Shown: positions 44,074 through 55,632, numbered from the stretch's first letter. The stretch is 64,000 bases of DNA from Lunularia cruciata (GCA_948567375.1 OX419755.1:19287001-19351000), one strand, 5' to 3'. Notes: a model not told the origin generated them from the letters alone. Made by a program: numbers and translations.

Positions 44074-46965
44074 ATGGATCCACAATTGCAAGAGCTGGTG
44101 CAAGAAATGCAAGGGATGTTGAATGAATTTTGAGAGATTAAGATGACCATGGAGACATTACAAAGTCAAGTGTAAATCCTCAAGAATGATCAAGCCATGC
44201 AAGAAGAAGAGCCATCTCAAAACCCAATACCTACGACAAAAGTACTTGGAGAGGCACCTGTGCCTACGAACCCTATCAATGATGAAGCCACATTGCTACT
44301 CCGGATGAAGAAGACCTGTAACATCAAGCCTTACAAGGGGCAGTGTATGATGAGAGTAGTGGAAAATTGGATCTTGAGAATAAATTAATATTTCCTATTG
44401 TTCTCAACAGAGATCAAGGAGCATGCTTGTGGTACACACATTTTTCATTTTGGACAAGTTTTGAAGAAAAAGTGCCTTGTTGAAACCAAATGGAAAAAAA
44501 ATGAGTGCAAACTTGTGTTTTGATCAGACCCGAGGAAGTCACTTTTGTGTAAGAGGAAGGAGATCTTGGACTAGATCAGACCCAAAGAAGCTTACTTTGT
44601 GTCAGAGGAAGAAAAAAAACTCGGATTAGACGTTGAAGGAGGGCAAACCTAAAGGAGAAATGGAAGTTGCAGATCATGATTCTTGTGGGGGCTATATCGC
44701 AATGACAACAAGTCTAAAGCAAGCATGCTATATTTCGTTGGAAGCGTCTCGTTTAGAGCTTTCCATTGCCACCAAAATTGCAAATTTTAAAGGTCTGTAG
44801 AAGAAGTTACAAGCATTTGAAGTTTTTGGAGTAGATGTACTTCGGGTTGAGGTTCTTCGGGTTAGTGTCTTCGGGTTGGTGTCTTCGGGTCAATGTGACT
44901 TCGGACTTTGGACTTCAGAATTTGAGTTTACATGACTTTGGGTCTAAAGACTTTGCCTCAAGACAAATATGATTCAACCCGAGGAAGTCGGACCTCAGAG
45001 TGCAGGTGACTTTGAGAGTTTTGCCCGAGGGATCAGAGGAAATTAGAGTAGGGAAAGAAGATAATTAGGATACCCATGACTTCAATTTCAATTCTGATTG
45101 AAGATGGAACATGAATTGAAGGAGAATTAGTAGTAGTGAATAAACCCAAAGTGTAGGATTAGACAATAAGTGTCTTCGGGTCAAGTGATTAAGGAAAAGT
45201 GGGTTACAAATTGAAGGTGTAGATAGTGTATTCATGCTTTCAATTACATTTTTGATGATGACACAATAGAATTAGTAAAGGAATTGATAATAGTTAGACC
45301 CAAAGTAAGAGTGATAGGAGTGCAAGTGTCTTCGGATTTGACATTTGACACTTTAGAGAAGAGTGGGTTGGGAGATAGAGATTTAGAAGGATTACTTGTG
45401 ATAGGAATTGTAGATCAAAGTGGAGAAGAAGTAGAATTGATAGAGGAATTAGAAGTTATGAAACCCAAGAACAGAGTAGTAGGAAGTAAAATTACTTTGG
45501 GTTCGGGTTTGAAAGCCGAGGAAGAAGTAGACATCGGATCAGATTAGAAACCAATTTGAGATTTGAAGAGGCAGATATGAAGAGGTGCATTATCATTTTG
45601 GATCTGCAGGTTTGTAAGGGCATTAGGAAGAGGTGCATTAGGAAGATAATTGGCAATTGCTTCACTATTTAAGAGTGGCATTTGCAGGGAATTGTTGTTC
45701 AGTGTTCATAATTCTGAGGATAGATAAAGCGAAGTGTTGTGAAGCAGTGCTTGTTGCTTGAGCTTGATTCCGAGTATCAACTTTGTGTTTGTGTTTGTGA
45801 GTGTGTAGAGAATTTCAAAATGCAAGTTAGTGTGCTTGTTGGATGTTGGATTCCACAGCCTTGATCTTCATTCTGTGTGTTTGATCCTAAGTGAAGTGCA
45901 ATCGGAGCAATGCCTTGATAGATCTGAGAGGACTTGTAGTGTTGGTAGTATTCTGCATTTGTGAGTGCAGTGCAAAGTTGATGTGAAGCAATTTCAATCA
46001 AGGAAGTTGTGCCTTCAGTGGAGGGGTGGAACACAATTCTGAGGCAAAGTTGTTTTGCAATGAAGTGCTATTTTTGGGAGAGCCTGAATCATCACAATCA
46101 AGATTGTTTGGACAGATTTGATGGAGTTGTGATTAAGGAGTGCTAATTTGTGACAAGATTGTGAATCAATGCTTGTTACTCTCTTTTGGGTGTGGTGTCT
46201 ACCTGAGAGACTAAAGAAGAACTCAAGAAGAACTACATTGTTACTTTTTTACTTCGTATTTGGAAATTTCTGACTCGTATCTCTGCGAGAACAAACTTTA
46301 CTTACTCGATTACCGCAAAAGTGATATTTGCCGAGTTGTCACAATGCTATAGGCTTATTTGCATGTTGGGACTTGATTGATAAAGCCCTCACATGGTATA
46401 ATGCTTGGGAACGATTCATGTTGGCAGAGAGAAGAGAGGTCACGTGGACAGCAATGCAAGAAGGATTACTAAAGAATTTCTAATTGGTGAATTTTGTGCA
46501 GATGGCTAAAACCCAACTATGGAGATTGAGATAGAAGAATAGCGTACAAGAGTATGTGGAGAAATTTCTAGATCTACAAGTCGTAATAACCAATATGAGT
46601 CCAGCAGAGGCTCTCGACAATTTCAAACGAAGGTTAAAGGAGTGGATTTGCCAAGAAGTCATGGTGCAAAATCCTTGCATGGTATTTGAAGCCATTGCTT
46701 GTGCGTAGAGAATAGCAAGAGCATTGGGTGGAGGTGAAGGAGTAGTTCCACCTCAACATTATCGGGCAAAAATGCCATACATGGGTGGACCAGTACCAAT
46801 AGAATTAGGCAACCTTCAATTTAGAGATCAAGGAGCACGACCGCTTCAAGGGGAGCATGGACGGGTAGAAGAACAAAGAGATGGAGTCCCACAAGGAGAA
46901 GGAACTCAAGGAGAACAATGTCATTGTTACAATTGTGGCCGTATTGGGCACATATCTAATAATTG
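44074..46965 (+). pseudogene. Family A gag, split by a family F LTR
   Basis: The N-terminal part (44074-44427) includes MDPQLQELVQEMQGMLNEF. After the 1.9-kb insertion the gag core continues from 46344 with TWYNAWERFMLAERREVTW, VQEYVEKFLDLQVV and a CYNCGRIGHISNNC zinc knuckle (CX2CX4HX4C) at about 46925-46965. Gag packages the RNA. Several stops break it. Confidence 0.8.
44428..46343 (+). mobile_element. Family F solo LTR or LTR-like element (1.9 kb)
   Basis: Starts TGTGGTACACAC and ends GTTGTCACA. Perfect 5-bp duplications ATGCT at 44423-44427 and 46344-46348 define it as an insertion. No terminal direct repeat, primer site or polyprotein is present inside, so a long solo LTR is most likely. 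An internal cluster of 'tcttcgggt' motifs lies at 44830-44890 and 45170-45180. Confidence 0.85.
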
Positions 46966-47234
46966 TCTATATCTATGTAATTATCTATCCAATTGTCTAT
47001 ATCTATCTAAATATCTACCAATTATCTATTGGACACATATCTACCACTCGTTTCTCTAGAGGCCCTTGGCCTTAGTACAAGTGATCTTTGAACAACATGG
47101 AGAGGCGCATTGAAGAGAAGGGGGTGGAAATCACTTCAAAACATGAAGATTGCCAATAAATGTACCTCGTGGCCTTATTGGCTCAATAAGGAAGAAGAGA
47201 AGCAAGGGAAGGAAGAAGACTAATGCGCAAAGAT

Positions 47235-47410
47235 GTTGAAAGGCAACCTCACAATTGATTGTTGTGAATGGAGTACTAGAAGGCAATCAAGTGAGAGTAT
47301 TAATCGATCCGGGAGCAATAGAGAATTTCTTATCTTGCTCTGTTGCAATAAGATTGGAAATGGATCTAGAGAGGGATAGGAGTGAAGAAGTAGAGTTGCC
47401 TTAATAGGTA
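47235..47410 (+). pseudogene. Family A aspartic protease
   Basis: Reads QLIVVNGVLEGNQVRVLID, then PGAIENFLSCSVA, where the catalytic DSG/DTG is DPG. A stop follows near 47403. The domain lies between gag and reverse transcriptase as expected. Confidence 0.8.
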
Positions 47411-47630
47411 AACTCAAAGGATTGAATCATTACCTAGATGGGTAACACTCTCTGTAGGAGAACATCAAGAAGCAATTGAGTGGTGAGTGATATAATTAGC
47501 TGATTATGATGCAATCTTAGGCATGCCATGGATGGAGCATTACGACCCTATGGTAGATTGGAGGAAGAAAGTAGTGAGAACCCACCAATGGTCAATCATT
47601 GGGGTTAAAGAAAAATCACCCAAGTAGGAT

Positions 47631-48480
47631 TTGCCTCTATATGTCATAGGGACGGCAATTGTCTATAAGACCGATAGATGTTTCATGGGTCTAATAAGAG
47701 AAGTCCAGATTGCACAACTCGATGGACAAGTTCATGAGAAATTGAAAGTTGTGGTGGATGAATTTCAAGATGTCTTTCTCGATGATTTACCCTCCAGATT
47801 ACCACCAAAAAGGAGAGTAGATCATAAAATTGAGACACTCCCGGGGAAGACACCTCCTAATAAGGCCTCATATCGCCTATCACATCATGAGTTGGAGGAG
47901 TGTAAGACTCAAATTGAGGAGATGCTATAGAAGGGGTTCATCCAACCTAGCATATCACCATATGGGGCTCTTGTCTTGTTTGTGAAGAAGAAGGATGGTA
48001 CAATGCGCAAATGCATTGACTATCGAGGTCTCAATCAGCAAATAGTGAAGAACAAATACCCCTTACCTCGCATGGATGACCTGTTTGATCAACTCAGTGG
48101 AGTGAGATACTTCACCAAATTGGACTTGCGGAGCGGTTACAATCAAATCCAAATTGTAGAGGAGGATGTGTACAAAACTACCTTTCGAACCAAATATGGC
48201 CACTTTGAGTATCTTGTGATGCCTTTTGGCCTCACCAATGCACTTGCCACTTTCATGAGTCTAGTGAATGACATATTTCATTTATACTTGGATAAGTCTG
48301 TTATTGTCTTCTTGGACAATATCTTAGTAAATAGTAGCACAATGATGGAACACAAACAACATCTACAAGAAGTCCTCTAGATTTTAAGACAAAATCAATT
48401 GTACGCCAAAATCTCAAAGTGCAAGTTTGGCAAATCTGAAGTAGACTACTTGGGGCATAGAGGGCAAAGGGCATTCAATT
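47631..48480 (+). pseudogene. Family A reverse transcriptase
   Basis: Two long frames (47631-47930 and 47976-48380) separated by a TAG. Motifs are [74 protein letters not shown] and [10 protein letters not shown]. The catalytic YxDD is FLDN, so the polymerase would be inactive. This is the best preserved enzyme in the window. Confidence 0.92.
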
Positions 48481-48539
48481 ATTGATAGATAAAATAAAGG
48501 TCATTCAAAACTGACGTGCCCCAAAAGATCATACTCAAC

Positions 48540-49150
48540 TCAAGAGCTTCTTGGAGTTGGCAGGATTTTATCGTAGATTTGTCAAGGACTTCTCCAAGGT
48601 TGCACAACCTTTAACGGCACTACTTGGCAAGGGAAAGAAGTGGACATGGGGAATTGCACAAGAGTGGGCCTTTCAAGAATTGAAAGCCGCCTTGCTACAT
48701 GCACCAATCTTGAAGTAGTATGACCCAAAACGACATGCCACTCTTGTTGTAGGACTGCTTCTATTGCTATGCTTGATGCATCTGTTGGCTATAGATGCAT
48801 CAGGCATAGCAATAGAAGCAGTCCTACAACAAGAGTGGCATGACGGATGGCATCCAATTGCATATTTCTCTTGAAAGTTGTTACGGGCAGAGTGCAACTA
48901 CCACACCACAGAACAAGAAGAGCTGGCCATTGTTCTGGCAACCAAGCATTGGAAGCACTATCTGAGCAAGAAGGCATTTGTAGTAGAGACAGACCACAAA
49001 CCTATAGTCTACCTTGAGACGCAAAAGGATCATCTTGTTGCCAGATTTGGTGGGTAGAGTGGCAACAACGCTTCAACATATCAATCACCTACATGGAAGG
49101 TAAGAAGCAACTTGCAGATGCATTCACCCGCATGCCAATGGCAAACAACT
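48540..49150 (+). pseudogene. Family A RNase H with palindromic rearrangement
   Basis: LKSFLELAGFYRRFVKDFSK precedes the domain. AIDASGIAIEAVLQQEWHDG and TEQEELAIVLATKHWKHYL are RNase H motifs. Between them and the tether a 49-bp inverted duplication (48734-48842) has replaced the expected strand before the first catalytic Asp. A stop lies near 48873. Confidence 0.85.
48734..48842. repeat. Long near-perfect hairpin (49-bp arms, 11-bp loop)
   Basis: Arm 48734-48782 is the reverse complement of 48794-48842 with a single mismatch. The loop is TGTTGGCTATA. The right arm is genuine RNase H coding sequence and the left arm is its inverted copy. Confidence 0.97.
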
Positions 49151-49359
49151 TGGTGGCAAAGGTTAAGATTAACCCTGATTTTTGGCTAGAGATTTTGGCT
49201 GCTACAAAAATTGATCTGTAGATTGTAGAAGCACAATCATCCAAAGACGTCACCAGCACCCAAGGACTCACTTTTTGTGATCGCAGATTATGGATCCCAA
49301 ATGTCCCAAAATTACGCATCACCATTCTGGCGGAACGTCATGATTCGGCCATTGTAGGT

Positions 49360-50048
49360 TTGTGAGCCGGCCTGTCTCTCACTCAAGATGAACCTCTAAT
49401 GGCTATTATGGTAGCGCACCATGGACTAAGAAGGCAAGGAACCCCAACTCCATCATACTCCTCCAAGTCTAACACTCCAAGACTCAAGACATTGCTCACT
49501 AGAGAACTCAATGAGAGAGAGATAGTTGCAAATGAAAGGATGATGAGTACCTCTCACCCCTTGTTTATATATTTGTGAAATAGTTACGTACCAAAGTTAC
49601 TAATTACTGGAGTAACTCAAGTTACTAGACTAAAAGTCAAGTAAAGTCAAAAAATATAAAGGAACATCCATTCACATGGGCATATTCCCCTAAGCATGTG
49701 ATCTTATCTTGACTCAACCACTAAGTCAATGATTCCTTCACATGGGTATCCTTAGACTATAGAAGAATCCAAAACAAAAAGGCTTGCGTGCCCAAGAGTT
49801 CTCAACTCTTTCCTCAAAGCCAAACACTTAGAAATAATATCAAGTCAACACACTAGAATCCAGAATAGTGGTGCTCATCTTTTCCACTTCCTCTAAAGTA
49901 AAGTCCCCTCTATCTTAGCTGTGACTAACTTTAGCTAATCATGACTAATGTAGAATCATCCTTTCTCTCTATATAAATAATATCTCTCAAGTACTTGTAA
50001 TACTAAGCTAAATATCACAATACCACACACATGCATAAATAGTTATTA
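49360..50048 (-). mobile_element. Solo LTR, family B, in family A integrase
   Basis: 689 bp, the reverse complement of the LTR at 53726-54404. It shares 'tgtcttgagtcttggagtgt' and 'gcgctaccataatagcc'. Perfect 5-bp duplications TAGGT lie at 49355-49359 and 50049-50053. It splits the integrase zinc-finger region. The outermost bases are TA/AA instead of TG/CA, probably mutated. Confidence 0.9.
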
Positions 50049-50053
50049 TAGGT

Positions 50054-51030
50054 CATGTCGGAGTGGACAAGACCTTGGATGCAATCTAGCGCCATTATTG
50101 TTGGCCCAAGATGAGCAACAAAGTGATGGACTACGTGTGCAATTGCCTACTTTGTCAACAGAACAAAGCCTCTAATCAAGCTCTTGCAGGGCTCCTTCAA
50201 CCTCTCCCCACACCTACCCAACGTTGGGAACAAGTGAGTATGGATCTTGTTTGTGAATTACCCAAGACCACCTTAGTGTTTGACTTCATCTTGGTCTTTG
50301 TGGACTGGCTCAGCAAAATGATTCATGTACGTCCTATCACCAAGGATGTGACCGCTCCACAACTAACTCAATTATACTTAGATGCAGTCTTCTCTCACCA
50401 TGGTCTGTCTAGAGTACTTATCACCGATAGAGGCACTCAATTCACCAGTTTGTTTTGGCAAACACTCTTTGGTTTCTTCAATACCAAGTTGGCCATGTCC
50501 ATAGCTTACCACCCACAAACAAATGGCCAACCAGAGTGGGCTGATCACACGATTGAAGACATGTTACGCGGCCTCACCTTAGAAGAGCAAGAGAGATGGG
50601 ACACCCTACTCCCGTTGGTGGAATTTGCTTACAACAATTTAGTGAATGCATCCACCCAGGTCACTCTGTTCTTCCTCATGTATGGTGAGCATCCCTTCAC
50701 ACCTTCTATCTTGATGAAGATCCGTCTAGTGGCTACCAAGGTCAATGCCGTCAACACATTTGTTTCTAGAATCCAACATGGTGTGGATAGCACCAAGCAC
50801 AGATTATAGATTGCACAACATTGACAAAAGAAATATGCTGATGCATACCATAGGCACATGGAGTTCAATGTTGGGGATCAAGTGTGGCTATCAACAACCA
50901 ACCTCACATTAGTTGGACCTCGTAAGCTTAGACCTCATTTTATTGGGCCTTTCTCGATTCTTCTTTGCGTCAATGCTATGGCCTATCACCTTGGTTACCA
51001 CCACACATGAAGATCCATCTAGTGTTCCAT
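50054..51030 (+). pseudogene. Family A integrase
   Basis: The open frame 50111-50809 (232 codons) contains the end of the HHCC finger (CNCLLCQQNKAS). The catalytic core follows: VSMDLVCELP (first Asp), VLITDRGTQF (second Asp) and NGQPEWADHTIEDML, where the Glu is kept. After a TAG at 50807 the C-terminal part RKLRPHFIGPFSIL follows. This is the longest open frame in the window. It would join element DNA to chromosomal DNA. Confidence 0.92.
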
Positions 51031-51113
51031 GTTTCCCTACTACGTAGATATGCTCCCCAATCAGGCTAGGATCATTCCACACAAGACATTTGACCGTGTC
51101 CGGCACTCATTGA

Positions 51114-51316
51114 TGGCACAGAAGAATATGAAGTGGAGCGTATTCTCCAAAAATGCATGCGTGGTACTCGCCATCCACGGGTGGACTATCTTGTATAGCA
51201 AAAAGGTTACCTCCTCTATGAAGCAACATGGGAGCCTGCTGCCAATTTGACATATGCACCGGTGTTGGTGAAAGCATTTGAGCAACAATTGCACAACAAG
51301 GACGTTGCATCTTAAA
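51114..51316 (+). pseudogene. Family A chromodomain
   Basis: The frame reads EEYEVERILQKCMRGTRHP, RVDYLV, a TAG, then QKGYLLYEATWEPAANL and FEQQLHNKDVAS with a final TAA. This is a classic chromodomain pattern, with one stop at the KW position. It marks the element as a chromovirus. Such domains bind methylated histones and guide insertion. Confidence 0.88.
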
Positions 51317-51328
51317 AGGAAGGAGGTC
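51313..51328 (+). promoter_or_regulatory. Polypurine tract of family A
   Basis: AAAAGGAAGGAGG lies directly before the 3' LTR, the expected second-strand primer site. The reverse family A remnant has the matching 'aatggaaggagg'. Confidence 0.8.
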
Positions 51329-52063
51329 TATAATACCACAAGCTATCCATATGATCTAGATGTGAAATTTGGTTTGGTAATATCTAGAATGATGTTATAC
51401 ATGATGGTCAAAATAGATCATATATATGTATCACCAAAAGAGTACTTCTACTATTGGAGCAGAAACCAAAATAGACTTGAGAACCTTAGAACCAATAGCT
51501 AGACATATGATTTAAAGGTGTGAATCGGTTTGGTAACACCTAGAAGGATGTTACACATGATGGACTAAATAGATCAGAAAGAGGTATCACCAAAAGGGGA
51601 CTTCTACTAATAGAGTAGGAACCAAAATATGCTTGAAATCTTTGAAGGTAATCTCGGAGGCCTAAACGGATGAATTAGACCTCAAAAATAAGCAGATTCC
51701 CCCCTCCCCCCCCCTCCCCCCCAATGGAGGAATGGTTGGCCTTCCCTCCCCCTTGGTTTTTCTTGTCGAGAGCTTTCCAATGGTACCTTATGTGATTTTG
51801 AGACTCCTATAAAAAGATTCTCTAAAAGATTCCCTCCGGTCAAAGCTTTTTTGACCAACCAGATAGGACCTAGACCGACATGTCACCCATCCAAGTAAAT
51901 AATCCAAGGGTGGAGCTTGATGATATGTCACCTATCTGTGTGCCTAATCCTATGGTGGAGATCCTCGTTGTCTATATAATAAAGAGAAGGTGCTCCTTTG
52001 GGGCACCAAATGTTGAGTGTGTAATCTGTGTTTTTTCTCTTCTCTTGTCCTCAGAGTATTACA
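51329..52063 (+). repeat. 3' LTR of family A
   Basis: 735 bp, TATAATACC to GTATTACA. The first dinucleotide is TA instead of TG. It is collinear with the 5' LTR, with scattered substitutions and an expanded C/T tract near 51690-51722. Confidence 0.93.
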
Positions 52064-52475
52064 TCTAATAGCTTATGCTAGTAGGTAGATGGTTCCAACA
52101 GAAAAGAACTACTCTGTCATTGAGAGAGAAGGGTTGGTAGTGACTTTTGGTCTCAAGAAGTTTAAACACTACTTGATTGGTGGGAAAGCCACCATTGTCA
52201 TGGATCACAAGGCTTTGAAGTACATCTTCAAAAAACCTAATGTGAATGAGAGGCTAGCAAGGTGGATGATACTCTTGTCTGAGTATGATTACACCATTGA
52301 GGATAGGCTAGGGAAGAAACATGCAAATGGTGATTTGTTAACTAGGGCCTATGATCATGATGGAGATGAACCAATAGATCATTCCTTCCCAAATGAGGAA
52401 CTAATGACAATCTCAATCACTCAAGAGGTAACTATCCAAAAAGGATGCATGCTAGGGAGAGGAAGGCCCTTGTAG
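52064..52475 (+). pseudogene. Family B RNase H
   Basis: Reads MVPTEKNYSVIEREGLVVTF, FKHYLIGGKATIVMDHKAL, RLARWMILLSEYDYTIEDR and KKHANGDLLTR, the C-terminal two thirds of Ty3 RNase H. It is open from 52089. The N-terminal part with the first catalytic Asp is absent at the junction. Confidence 0.88.
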
Positions 52476-53480
52476 TAAGATCAAGAGCTAACATAATGGT
52501 GGAGGATATTCTTTGTCACCAAGGAGCAGATGGTCTACTTCAAAGAGTATTGGGTAAGGAAGAGTCTATCTTACTCATAAAGTTTCATGGAGGTTTAGTG
52601 TGTGGAGGACACTTTGCAAGAAAGGTGACTACTTTCAAGATTCTAGATGCAAGTTGCCATTGGAGGGGGATTTTCAAGGATTGTCTTGATTATTGCAAAA
52701 CTTGTCATGTTTTTCAAGCTTTTGCTAGACATTCTACTTCCACTCCACCATAGAGATCAATTCCATTGCTAGGACCTTTTGAGAAGTGGGGAATTGATTT
52801 TGTAGGTCCTCTCAATTAGACCCCAAGGAACAATCAGTATATTGTGGTAATTACTGATTATCTTACCAAGTGGGTTGAGGCTAGACCATTGAGGGACAAG
52901 AATGAAGATGAAGTTGGGAGATTTCTTTATGAATGCATTATCATTAGGTTTGGATGCCCTTTGGAGTTGGTTTTTGATAGAGGAGGAGAGTTTGTAGGAA
53001 GCATTACTACAGCCATGCTATGACATTTCTCTATCACACATAGAGTAGCTATATTTTATAAGCCAAATTCCAATGGCTTGGCAAAGAGAGTCAATCAGAC
53101 CTTGTGCATGATATTTGCCCAAGATGCAAAAATAGAGGGAGCTAAACATCATTGGGACAAGAGGATTCATGCGGTTTTGTGGGAATATAGAACAACCATG
53201 AAGACTTCCATCAGATGTTCTCCATTTCAATTGGTATATGGTATTGAGTCTACCTTACCTATTCACTTTGATCTTCCTACCTTCCAAATCATTCACAAGA
53301 GATTGAAGAAAGCACAAGGAGGTGATGTAGAGAAGTCAAGGAAGGATCAACTCATGGAATTGGAAGAGGCAAGAGCAGTTGCTATGGTTTGAGTGGAGCA
53401 AGCCCAAAGGAAACAAAAGGAGAGCTATGAGAAGAGGCAAGGCAAGAAGAAGTTAGAGCCTTTCAAAGAAGGCGGAGCCT
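52445..53480 (+). pseudogene. Family B integrase
   Basis: Zinc-finger part CHQGADGLLQRVL, HWRGIFKDCLDYCKTCHVF, then GIDFVGPL (first Asp), YLTKWVEARPLRD and LVFDRGGEF (second Asp). The third acidic residue is Lys in NSNGLAKRVNQTL, where Glu is expected. VYGIESTLPIHFDLP and a basic tail follow. It is interrupted at 52752, 52820 and 53022 by stops. Confidence 0.88.
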
Positions 53481-53725
53481 TTTAAAGAAGGCGATTGGGT
53501 AATGTTGTTTGATTCCATTCTATTCAACAGAGTGCAAAAGAAGTTTTTGCTAAGTACTTTGGACCTTTCATAGTGGAGAAGGTGTGAAGCAATTACACTT
53601 ATGATCTCAAGGAGTTGGGAGGAAGACACTTTGATAGGATTAACCATGATAAGTTGAAGATGTATTATAGAAGGTAGAAAGACCTTCACTTTGAGGACAA
53701 AGTGAAAACTTAGTCCGAGGATAAA

Positions 53726-54404
53726 TGTAACACCTGCATGTGTGTAATATTATGATATTTAGCTTGGTATTACAAGTAATTCAGAGATATTATTTATATA
53801 GAAATAAATGATGGTTCTAAATTAGGTATGGTTAGCTAAAGTTAGTCATAGCTAAGATAGATGGGACCTTACTTTAGAGGAAGTGAAAAAAATGAGTACC
53901 ATTATTTTGGATTCTATTGTGTTGACTTGGTATTATTCCTAGGTGTTTGACTTTGAGGAAAGAGTTAAGAACTCTTGAACTTGCAAACCTTTTTGTTTTG
54001 GATTCTTCTATAGTCCAAGGGTAGCCCATGTGAAGGAATCTTTGACTTAGTGGTTGGGTCAAGATAAAACCATATGCTTAGGAGAATATTCCCATGAGTA
54101 TGGATATTCCTTTAGCTTTTTGAATTTATTTGACTTTTAGCTTATTAACTTGAGTTACTCCAATAATTACTAACTTTGGTGTGTGACTAGTATATAAACT
54201 AGGGGTGAGGAGGTACCCAGTATCCTTTTATTTACAACTATCTCTCTCTCTCATTGAGATCTCTAGTGAGCAATGTCTTGAGTCTTGGAGTGTTAACCTT
54301 GGAGGAGTATGATGGAGTTGAGTTCTTTGCCCTCTTAGTCCATGGTGCGCTACCATAATAGCCATCAGAGGTTCATCTTGAGTGAGAGATATGCCGACTC
54401 ATAA
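53726..54404 (+). repeat. 3' LTR of family B
   Basis: Begins TGTAACACCTGCATGTGTG and ends near GCCGACTCATAA. The solo LTR at 49360-50048 is its reverse homologue. A CT-rich 'ctatctctctctctcatt' run lies near 54238. Confidence 0.82.
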
Positions 54405-55632
54405 ACTATGTTCTTCAACAAGCCAAGCAATTTAGATTGGATGGCAAACACCTACTTTTTTTATGGGAGGATGGTAAAGTGTGAGTAGTAGCACTTCCAT
54501 CTCAAAAACCAAATTTGGTCCATCATGCTCATGAGGAGGTAGGACATTTTGAAGTAAAGCATATATTTAGCTTACTCTAGAGTCATTATCGGTGGTGTAG
54601 TATGCAGACCAATGTATAGTAATTTTCTGCAAGATGTGTGGTTTGTGACCAAGTTAGAGCATAATTTAATGCTCCTACACCATAGTTACACCCATTACTT
54701 ATCATAGGATTGGGTTCCTATTGGAGTTTGGAGTTTGGACTTTGTTAGACCCTTATCATTGAATGTGAAACATCATCAATATGTTTTGGTTATGGTGGAG
54801 CAGTTCTCCAAGTGGATTGAGTTGGTGGCACTTCTTGACAAGTCTAGTGAAGGGACTTCTTACTTGTTCTTGGATCGGGTTCTTAGTCATTTTGGTGCAC
54901 TAGTTGAGGTTTTGACTGATTAGTGTATAAAGTTCTTGGGAGAGTTTCAAGTCTTGTGAGACAAGGCCTTGATTCATCCTCACTACCTCCCAAGATCACC
55001 TTGAGGAAAATGGCTTACCAAATAGAGTGGTTAAGATGGTGAAGAGAGGATTGCATAAGTATGGTTTGTAGAGAGGTCAATTGGGAGATTGAGATCTCTA
55101 GTTACCTTGATTGGTCATAGGCTATCGATTCAACCAATAAGTCTCCTTAGCATCCTTCTTTCCTTACTTTCTACTCTATGGATGAGATCCAAATTTAGCT
55201 ACAACCATTCATCAAGATGCGATTGTAGTTTTGGACTTGGATGATCTAGATGTGTAAGTGAGCGCATATTCTCAATAGATAGAGACCTTTTAGAGAGTGA
55301 TGCCAATGGCATTTGAAAACTCAGTGATTGCTTAACATAGGGATACCTAACACTATGCTATTATTCAAGGATGAGGTTATAGACCCTTAATCTATCAATT
55401 TCATCCAAGTGACTATGTATATCTATAGTAGACTAGATCAATAACACTTGATGTTACTACAAGTTGCACTATCTTGAGAGTGCACAAGGTTTTGCCTTTT
55501 GAAGTCCTGGTGTTGGAAGGACATGATTGTGTTGTTTGGAAAGATCATGTGCACACTTTTGTGCCATGCAACCTCCCAAACATTGATGTTATAGCAAACT
55601 CAAGCTTGGCACTTGTATGTGCAAGCTTGTTG
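54405..55632 (+). pseudogene. Family E integrase
   Basis: Frames read FRLDGKHLLF, HAHEEVGHFEVKH (zinc-finger His pair), CVVCDQVRA (Cys pair), DFVRPLSLNVKHHQYVLVMV (first Asp), FSKWIELVALLDKSSEGTSY and LTD (second Asp). A DDE-core remnant and a C-terminal module, RVHKVLPFEVLVLEGHDCVV, follow. It is the counterpart of the reverse transcriptase part ending at 42736. Confidence 0.78.

Larger units (their letters stand above)
42737..52063 (+). mobile_element. Ty3/gypsy chromovirus, family A, full-length but dead
   Basis: A 9.3-kb element with two LTRs (734 and 735 bp), primer site, pre-gag frame, gag with CCHC knuckle, protease, reverse transcriptase, RNase H, integrase, chromodomain and purine tract. 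It carries two later insertions, a family F LTR in gag and a family B solo LTR in integrase. Removing those leaves about 6.7 kb. Stops, a DPG protease, an FLDN polymerase box and a palindromic rearrangement in RNase H show it is inactive. The flanks (GCATC, TCTAA) do not match, so it lacks a target duplication. Confidence 0.9.
52064..54404 (+). mobile_element. Ty3/gypsy element, family B, 3' half
   Basis: RNase H, integrase and 3' LTR of a second retroelement lineage. It has no chromodomain and a different integrase type (GIDFVGPL core). Its 5' half is missing: sequence begins abruptly at 52064 next to the family A LTR. No 5' LTR of this family is found to the left. Confidence 0.85.

Noticed and set aside
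45284-45547. 87-codon open frame in family F
   Set aside because: It lies inside an LTR-like element, has low complexity and no motif, and is not supported by the second copy.
48734-48842. Rho-independent-like terminator or CRISPR-like repeat
   Set aside because: The arms are too long, lie within eukaryotic retroelement coding sequence, and one arm is a copy of the other. A rearrangement explains it.
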